From positions 7,422,905 through 7,486,904 of the forward strand of contig CM035352.1 of NCBI GenBank assembly GCA_020137815.1: 64,000 nucleotides of DNA, written 5' to 3'. This stretch comes from Hormiphora californensis (taxonomy: Eukaryota; Ctenophora; Tentaculata; Cydippida; Pleurobrachiidae). The position numbers and the translations under genes were made by a program. The stretch's first letter is position 1, and the number at the start of each line of letters is the position of its first letter. The notes under the pieces are model-generated. The model did no database searches, was not told the origin of the DNA, and worked only from the letters and a program-made list of their open reading frames with translations. This document shows positions 58,359-64,000 of this stretch, in pieces.

Positions 58359-58776
58359 CTATAGCTCTCTCTCTTTCTCTCTATCTTTCTCTCTAAAGCT
58401 AACACGGACACGATGTGGTATCACGTGTTTTGACCAGTTGTGACTTCACACGTCAAACCCCACACACAGGAATGTACAAACATATCACAACAAACAGTTA
58501 CAAGAATAACACGCTGTTAGTGCCAAGAATTGAGGGGGGCTATTCTACACTGTTCTAGAAATACATAAATACATGTCCTTAAATAGACCTTAAAAACTGC
58601 TGTTGTTTTTAATTTGCATAAATACATGTCCATTATTAGAAAATATGTGAGTAGAACGCTTTCAGTCATTTGAGTAGCAGACTCAACCTCAAGAAGTCAT
58701 AGTGATCGTGTAATCTTCTTCTTTGATGAGGATGAGAGATCTATCTTTATAGAGAGAGAGAGAGAGCAAGAGAGAG

Positions 58777-58826
<50 letters not shown>

Positions 58827-60234
58827 AGAGAGAGAGAGAGAGAGAGAGGAGAGATAGAGGAAGAGAGATATAGAGAATCTCTCTACTCTCTTCTCTTTCT
58901 TCTCTCTCTCTCTCATATCTCTCTCTCCTCTCTCATCTCGCTCTCTCTCCCCGCTTCCGCTCTCTCTCTGATTAGAGAGAGACAGAAAGCACACTCACTG
59001 ATTATCTGAGTACACTGTAAGTGTGTGGGCGGCTCGGGGCGAGGGAATAGCTCCACTACAGGGAGGTGCACTCCACGTTTCAGTACCCAGGTCAAACCTC
59101 CACATTTCATTATTCCATCCAACGAAGGCGTGCGTTTGGTCAGGTACAAACTGGATGGGGAGAGAGAGTGGCCTGGTGTGTCTGTGTGGTCTGGTACAAA
59201 CTGTTGTGTGTGTGTAGATGGGGAGAGAGAATGGTGTGTGGATGGGGAGTTACGCAATGTTGGATAAACCCGGAAAACGTTTAGTTCGCAACACTGCACA
59301 GACACAATATATAGAAACCATCTGCCGTTACAGCACTTACCGTGCTATTAGGGGTAGCCCTTAGTATCCTAGAGCCCCATCCAGCGAATATCCATAGTGC
59401 GTTGCCATGGTAAACCATGGTGGCCTTATCCCGAACTGTCGGTCTGCTTGGGATATCGAAGTCTGTATCCTGAGCTGAGTCAGTAGGTCCGAGGAGACGC
59501 CACACCATTGTCTCTGTATTCAGCTCGTACAAATCGTTGGAGAATTCCCGCCTGATAAAGGGGATGCTAGAATCCTGGGGGTAATGACCGACAGTGTGCA
59601 TGTGTGGGACAAGTACTCTATAATTGTACTCCATGGAATTTAGAAGTAGTGGTTCACAAAAACAGCTTGCTTGACGGGTTGAACAAGCAAGTGACATGTT
59701 TTATCATTCTTCTGAAAACTAAAACTGTTCGGTGGTCAGGACACCATGCACTGACCATCAACCACTACATAATTCCAGGGATTCTAGTTCTTCGAAGTCA
59801 ATATAATGGCTAGTTACATAGTGTGGCTCTTATCTGTCTGTTTATTGTTACTTACATAGTAGGATGTCTGCTAACTTCGTTCAGAACTAGACCTCCAAAA
59901 ACGTAGATCTTCCGATCGCAAACAGCTGAACACATACCACTCCCACGGCGGGGAATTTTTCCAGTAGCCACCACTTTGGACCATGTTCCCTGAAAGTAAA
60001 TGTTAGATTAAACCTTTATTAGTAGTACCAGGTGGTACTACCACCTTAGAAATGTTAAAACTTTCTTAGTTAGCCTCTAGGACTTACCGTTGATAAAGAG
60101 TAAATAAAAATATGGGACATGTCCACTGTAGTGTCTTTCTTGTCGTTCTGGTCTTTGTGATAACCACCTATCATGATCATTGTTTCCCCAATGACCGCAC
60201 TAAGATGCGACATTCGGCCTCGCATGGTGGCCAT
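53275..60234 (-). CDS. Kelch-repeat protein, KLHDC1/KLHDC2-like, 7 exons
   Basis: Exons 60088-60234, 59856-59989, 59341-59617, 58999-59150, 53971-54217, 53539-53792 and 53275-53362 total 1,299 nt (432 aa; human KLHDC2 is 406). Six kelch blades are visible: GRMSHLSAVIGETMIMIGGY, RGSGMCSAVCDRKIYVFGG, RDKATMVYHGNALWIFAGW, PSPRAAHTLTVYSDNQAVLF, QPRSLHTCTRLHDNSVLLLG and GRTWHTTAV with EILVFGGSPDN. The order and the THAFVGWNNEMWRFDLGTETW segment resemble KLHDC2, a CUL2 substrate receptor that recognises C-terminal degrons. No SOCS or BC box could be assigned, so a general kelch protein remains possible. The start codon sits in a strong context (GCCACCATGCG at the second Met, 60225). Intron 4 is 4.8 kb and holds a palindrome, a tandem duplication and a LINE-like fragment. 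Confidence 0.85.
55082..55538 (+). repeat. ~228-bp direct tandem duplication
   Basis: CTTGGTCGCTTGTCTAAAAC through ACCATCCCTCTA occurs at 55085-55308 and again at 55314-55537 with essentially no differences. Confidence 0.9.
55551..55871 (+). mobile_element. Probable LINE ORF1-type C-terminal fragment
   Basis: The frame ends GKFDKVYITPDRTLEERNER, then KQLVDRLKEM and HYFIRGKEVVE before TGA. The pattern of a TPD-x-T-x-E-E helix followed by a YxIRxGxxV ending resembles the end of ORF1 proteins of some invertebrate LINEs. It is followed by a (TTTCAAG)n repeat. A small host gene cannot be excluded. Confidence 0.45.
56381..58029. mobile_element. 1.65-kb near-perfect palindrome (fold-back element)
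   Basis: Arms of about 815 bp run from TGTGCACACGGTGCACC (56381) to its inverse (58029), with a loop of about 15 bp near 57205. Only a handful of mismatches are seen by eye (for example CAAGAGG against CACGAGG in the complement). The same 63- and 92-97-codon frames occur on both arms purely because of the symmetry. No clear target duplication or transposase is seen. Confidence 0.92.
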
Positions 60235-60581
60235 AACCTCACCGTCCACTCCCCTCGAGTCTCGACCTCTGTTCAAATCGCTGTTATTTTACCGTTCATA
60301 GCTTCTAAATTTTCTAAAAGAGAATAAAGTAATGTGTACTGGGGCTGAGTGTGTTACGATTCAAGAGGTATTTCGATTTTTGACTCGGTCTAAAATTGAG
60401 TCTAATAGGCCACGGAAAATGGGGCCGCTTACAGTGGTCATGCTTCTTAAAGGGCAGCCCCAACTTGTCCAGCGCATGCAAACAGCCAAAAAGGACCTTG
60501 AGATAGTTGGCAAACGTTGCTGGCCCCCGTAGCGCAGGATAAGGCAGCGCTTTTCAATTGAGATAGCCAAAAAGTTCAAAA
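60235..60581. other. Kelch gene upstream region with the GC-rich motif at 60506-60562
   Basis: TTGGCAAACGTTGCTGGCCC and AGCGCAGGATAAGGCAGCGC match the motif upstream of the zinc-finger gene in the same orientation. No exon is seen. Confidence 0.6.
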
Positions 60582-60879
60582 ATAGGGATCCCTAAAAAAG
60601 TTCAGTATTTACACAGCGTTTACACAGTCTTTACACAGTCGTTACACCCAGAGCGGCGCGTGCTGCGTTTTGCAGCTTTTTCTAAGAAAATATTGGATTG
60701 TGTGCTGCACAATTGAGTAAATTGAGCGCTGCGGCGAAAAAAGTTTCCGAAAACGCTGCAAATCGAGTGCGAATGACGCAGTCTTTACACCCAGAGCGGC
60801 GCGGGCGCTCTGGGTGTAACGACTGTGTAAAGACTGTGTAAACGCTGTGTAAATACTGAACTTTTTTAGGGATCCCTAT
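60582..60879. mobile_element. ~298-bp fold-back element
   Basis: The arms (about 75 bp) begin ATAGGGATCCCTAAAAAAG and carry ACACAGCGTTTACACAGTC. The core holds the CGCGCCGCTCTGGGTG motif and its inverse. No coding sequence is present. Confidence 0.85.
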
Positions 60880-61627
60880 GAAACAGGAAAAAAACTTTAA
60901 GAACTTTTAAAAAGTGAAAACTTATTAACAGAGCTCTGCGCGGCGCCATAATTTTCGTTCTTAACGCTGCAAGAGCGAGCCGCGCGCTTATGGCAAGTCG
61001 CGATTCGTCGCGGGTACGGTCCAAAAAAACTGAAATTCCTGAGCTGTTTTCCAAGTTTCGTTTCGCCACTTTGCTAAATTTTGACAGCGCTTGGCTTCCA
61101 CTGCAGCCTAGTAACTTTCATCATATAGTCCCCGCAATGCTAACAATCGATTTGAGTGGTCGAGACGGGTTTAAATTGTCCGTTAGGGTATTTTTAGTGC
61201 CTTCTTTGGAGTTTGGTGTTATCGCGTCGGTTAGATTTTGGTAGCACACACCTTAAAACAGTCTTAGAGGGACACATATCATGCATCAAGATCTCCCGTG
61301 ATACGGAAGTTAGCTGTTACCGGTAAATTCACGCGTTTTAGGTCATTAATCTGCCATTTCTTGGCCAAATCGCATTATCTTGGGCTTGTTGAAATTCTAG
61401 AAAAAGCGATAAGGTGTCTCCAAACTAACTCCTTCCTCTTGTACAATACGGTTCAAGAGGAAAGAATAGTGATGTTTAGTTTAACAAAAACCAGATCAGA
61501 TCATAAAATTGTGACTAACCGACAGAAGAGTAAATATTATTTTTACTAGAGTACCCGTTTGCTGGGAACCCGTGACCTGGTAAATGGTAATTTATCCTCA
61601 TATAACCGGTGACATTTGTGTTTGATT
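60880..61627. other. No gene recognised
   Basis: Frames of up to 84 codons exist (60990-61244) but show no family signature. Base composition is mixed, and a CGCG-rich stretch lies at 60940-61010. Confidence 0.4.
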
Positions 61628-62585
61628 TTTAAAAGACTAGCGCACCCATCGGGTGCGCCTCAAGTAAGGCCTTTTTGATAACCCACCCGGCGAAGCCGGG
61701 TGGTTCTTTTCGCCCCATTCAACGTCAATAAAACGGTTGCCATGGCAACTGGACTTGGAGTGGTAACTATGGGGACTGGAATGTTAAAAGTCATTCGAAT
61801 ATATTAACAAACTTCCACTGGAAGTTCCAAAACTGTGAATAACAGCTTTACAGCTTTGGGCACATAAAGTGTTTTATGAAGGAGCAGTCTGTCGCTTAGA
61901 TACCGCTGAACGAACGACTTCGACTTCGACGTTCATCTCCATTGGGTGCGCCCCAAATAACGGCTTTTTGATAAACCACCCGGCTGCGCCGGGTGGCCCT
62001 CTTTTTCCCACATATATGTCACCAATTCAATGGTTGCCATGGTAACTAAATCGGTAACTATGGAGACTGAATTGCTAAATTATGTTCCGAAATGATCACA
62101 AACTGCCAGTAAAGTAAAAACAACTGCTCACAAAAGAGGGCCGGGTGTTAAACATAACGCTTTGGGTTTGCCATCTGATTTAGAATGGGTGTGGTAATTT
62201 AAACATGTGACACTGTGCAGTGTACAGAGCTGATGAGATATGTGACACTGACAGGGCTGGGGTTCTGATGAGATGAAATGTGATCGGATAGCAGGAGCAG
62301 TGAGCACACATCAAGAGGACCCAAAAAAACTAAATCAGTGCCCATAGCAACATGAACAAAATGATGTGACGAATTGGTCATGTCATGAACGCGCGCGGCG
62401 GAAGTAGAAGTTAAAGCAATCGTTGTGAGCAGCATCTGTGTGTGCGCGGCGCTACTTCCATCTTAGCTTCCGTAGTTACGTAATTTCACCACTGCTTCAC
62501 AGCTTTGGTCATATGACGTGTTTTATGAAGGAGCACTGTCGCGTAGAAACGCACTGAACGAACGGCTTCGACGACGTTCATCTCC
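61628..62585 (+). repeat. Imperfect tandem units with GC-rich hairpins
   Basis: Two diverged units share CGGGTGCGCC, a TTTTTGATAA(A/C)CCACCCGG hairpin (61683-61703, 61976-61996), GGTTGCCATGG and TGGAGACTGAA-type blocks. The block TTTTATGAAGGAGCA to GACGTTCATCTCC occurs at 61871-61940 and 62521-62585. There is no coding capacity. Confidence 0.65.
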
Positions 62586-62626
62586 AAATTATAATAGAGA
62601 TAATTTGTTTGTTCCTTAGAGCAATG

Positions 62627-63019
62627 AGTAGGAGCGGTTAGATCAGCACGTGCAGAAAGTCGCGCGCCACCCTAATCTCAGGTTACTCTCACGGCTTCAT
62701 TTCGCATCCAATCCAAAAGTGACCTTTATCAAACCTGTAGATCTCCTCAAGGAGAAGCAAAAACTTGAGGGACATTTCTTGATTGGATGCGACCTCGAGG
62801 AGCTATGACAATGCGCAAAAAGGGGTGGCACGCGACTAAAGTCCATTTTTATTCAACTGTTCACCCCTCAACTCATGCGCGTGCGATATTTTAATTTACG
62901 CTGCGCGCTACACGTTAACATGTGATAAACGCGCAAAACAATTCCGCGCACGACTTTGGGGGGTGAACAGTTGAAAAAAATGGACTTTATAACCACGTGG
63001 TGATCTAACCGCTCCTACT
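62627..63019. mobile_element. ~393-bp fold-back element
   Basis: The ends AGTAGGAGCGGTTAGATCA and its inverse enclose a second inverted pair (AAAGTCCATTTTTATTCAAC and its inverse, near 62838 and 62990). A further hairpin (GATCTCCTCAAGGAGAAGC region, 62690-62800) lies inside. Confidence 0.8.
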
Positions 63020-63024
63020 ATCAT

Positions 63025-63395
63025 GGTAAGCGGTAAAGGTTGACCCGTCTCCTGAGAATTTAAAACTGTTTTGGCCATAACTCAGCCATTTCTTGACCAA
63101 TTTGCAAAATCTTGGGCTCATTGGAAAGAAGACATTAAGATCTTTAAAATGAGCTCAATAAAATGAAAATTGGCGCAAATTGCGCGGCGTAGTGGCGAAA
63201 ACGCGCATTTTGCGCCATTGCGCCGCGCAAAGCCGCACAATTTGCGCCAATTTTCATTTTATTGAGCTCATTTTAAAGATCTTTTTTTCTTCTTTCCAAT
63301 GAGCCCAAGATTTTGCAAATTGGTCAAGAAATGGCTGAGTTATGGCCAAATAAAAATATAATTCTCAGGAGACGGGTCGACCTTTACCGCTTACC
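63025..63395. mobile_element. 371-bp fold-back element with 9-bp target duplication (Mutator-like)
   Basis: GGTAAGCGGTAAAGGT and its inverse bound arms of about 160 bp that meet at a short CG-rich centre near 63210. TACTATCAT occurs directly before (63016-63024) and after (63396-63404). A 9-bp duplication with long inverted ends is the mark of Mutator-like elements. No transposase is present. Confidence 0.85.
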
Positions 63396-63404
63396 TACTA
63401 TCAT

Positions 63405-64000
63405 ACACATTGGGTTTTTGAAAAAACGGCCATTAGAATTTTGGCGAGGCGGGTAAATCATTTACTGTAACGCGCGAATTTCCCCAAAAAAGCGCTGCTT
63501 TTTTACGCCGCGCGGAACCTAAAATTACGCGCGCAGTGTAAAATTTTAAAATTCATTGAAAATTTCCTCTCATTCGCGTTTTATGTCGCCAAAAAAAGTC
63601 TACGAAAAATTCCAAATTCGTGAATTATAAGAACTCCGGTCAGTTCTCATCTTGCCAATCCGTTTTCCGGGAACCCCTGGCCAAAGGACATTAAAATTCA
63701 CATAACGACCAAGTTTCATATCGATTGGATAAGATTTTGGGTGGCTACGGTGAAAAATATCGTATTTTTGGCATTTTTAACTTTCCCGACGCGATTTACG
63801 ACCCTTAAACATTGAGTTACGGGAAATCGCTATCAAGTAAAATGAAGTTCAAACGATTCTCTTTCCCCACTATTGCGTTAGTTTTTTGATTTAGAGCCGT
63901 TTTCAGGGTCTTAGAAGCGTTTGAAAAATGTAAGTCTTTTTGTCGCAATGACGTCACCCCGTGACGTCACTGCTGTTAAGATCGGATCAAAAATCTGAGC
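63405..64000. other. No gene recognised
   Basis: AT-rich with CGCG islands. No coding frame, tandem repeat or long inverted repeat was detected by eye up to the window edge. The last 60 bp contain a short inverted GTGACGTCA pair. Confidence 0.4.

Larger units (their letters stand above)
54218..58998. other. Large kelch-gene intron 4, filled with repeats
   Basis: Apart from separately listed items it holds GA-rich stretches at 54310-54375, a (TG)n tract at 54858-54890, (TTTCAAG)n at 55968-56010, GA tracts at 58316-58360 and 58750-58865, and CT-rich stretches. No additional host exon is recognised. Confidence 0.6.

Overview
The window reads as nuclear DNA of an invertebrate animal. Genes are split into many short exons with GT-AG introns, and most introns are a few hundred bases or less. 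Several genes are broadly eukaryotic or animal (BRWD/PHIP, SEC62, EMC4, SLC7A6OS/Iwr1, BLTP1, a cilium-type CFAP119/CCDC189 protein, sushi modules). LINE fragments, MITEs, fold-back elements and minisatellites are abundant. A DD3-3-type secreted protein, known from Dictyostelium and aquatic invertebrates, would fit a sponge or another early-branching or marine animal; I cannot fix the phylum.

Layout. 1-12,250 (-): the 5' part of a BLTP1 (KIAA1109/tweek) homologue that runs off the left edge. One of its introns is about 10 kb. It holds a 474-bp satellite, a nested sushi-domain gene on the + strand (6,307-8,365) and a 20-bp minisatellite (9,985-11,365). 12,738-13,736 (-): an intronless C2H2 zinc-finger gene. 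13,737-15,955: a fold-back element and a 17-bp minisatellite. 15,956-36,570 (-): a complete 21-exon BRWD/PHIP homologue. Its 12.7-kb intron 18, between the two bromodomains, contains a whole DD3-3-like gene (copy A, +). 36,878-42,000 (-): SLC7A6OS, SEC62 and EMC4 in series. 43,484-50,445: an inverted second copy of the nested DD3-3 block (copy B, -), which carries 35 bp of BRWD exon 18. 50,516-52,541 (+): CFAP119-like. 53,275-60,234 (-): a KLHDC1/2-like kelch protein whose 4.8-kb intron holds a 1.65-kb near-perfect palindrome. 60,235-64,000: no gene seen; several fold-back elements, one with a 9-bp target duplication.

Exon models were assembled by hand from splice signals and reading phase. 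BRWD (4,902 nt), SEC62 (831 nt), EMC4 (531 nt), the CFAP119-like gene (723 nt) and the kelch gene (1,299 nt) all sum to whole codons. The two DD3-3 copies do so only after allowing one 1-bp indel each, and these lie in different exons.

The most unusual signal is a recurring pattern in which splice sites sit inside tandem repeats. In the DD3-3 gene, introns 2, 5, 6, 13 and 16 begin with arrays whose unit contains the 5' splice-site sequence. In copy A the 3' splice site plus the first ~40 nt of exon 4 has expanded into about 30 poly-C-separated units. BRWD intron 14 and one BLTP1 acceptor show milder forms. The nested gene, its inverted copy carrying host exon sequence, and the density of long hairpins are the other main points.
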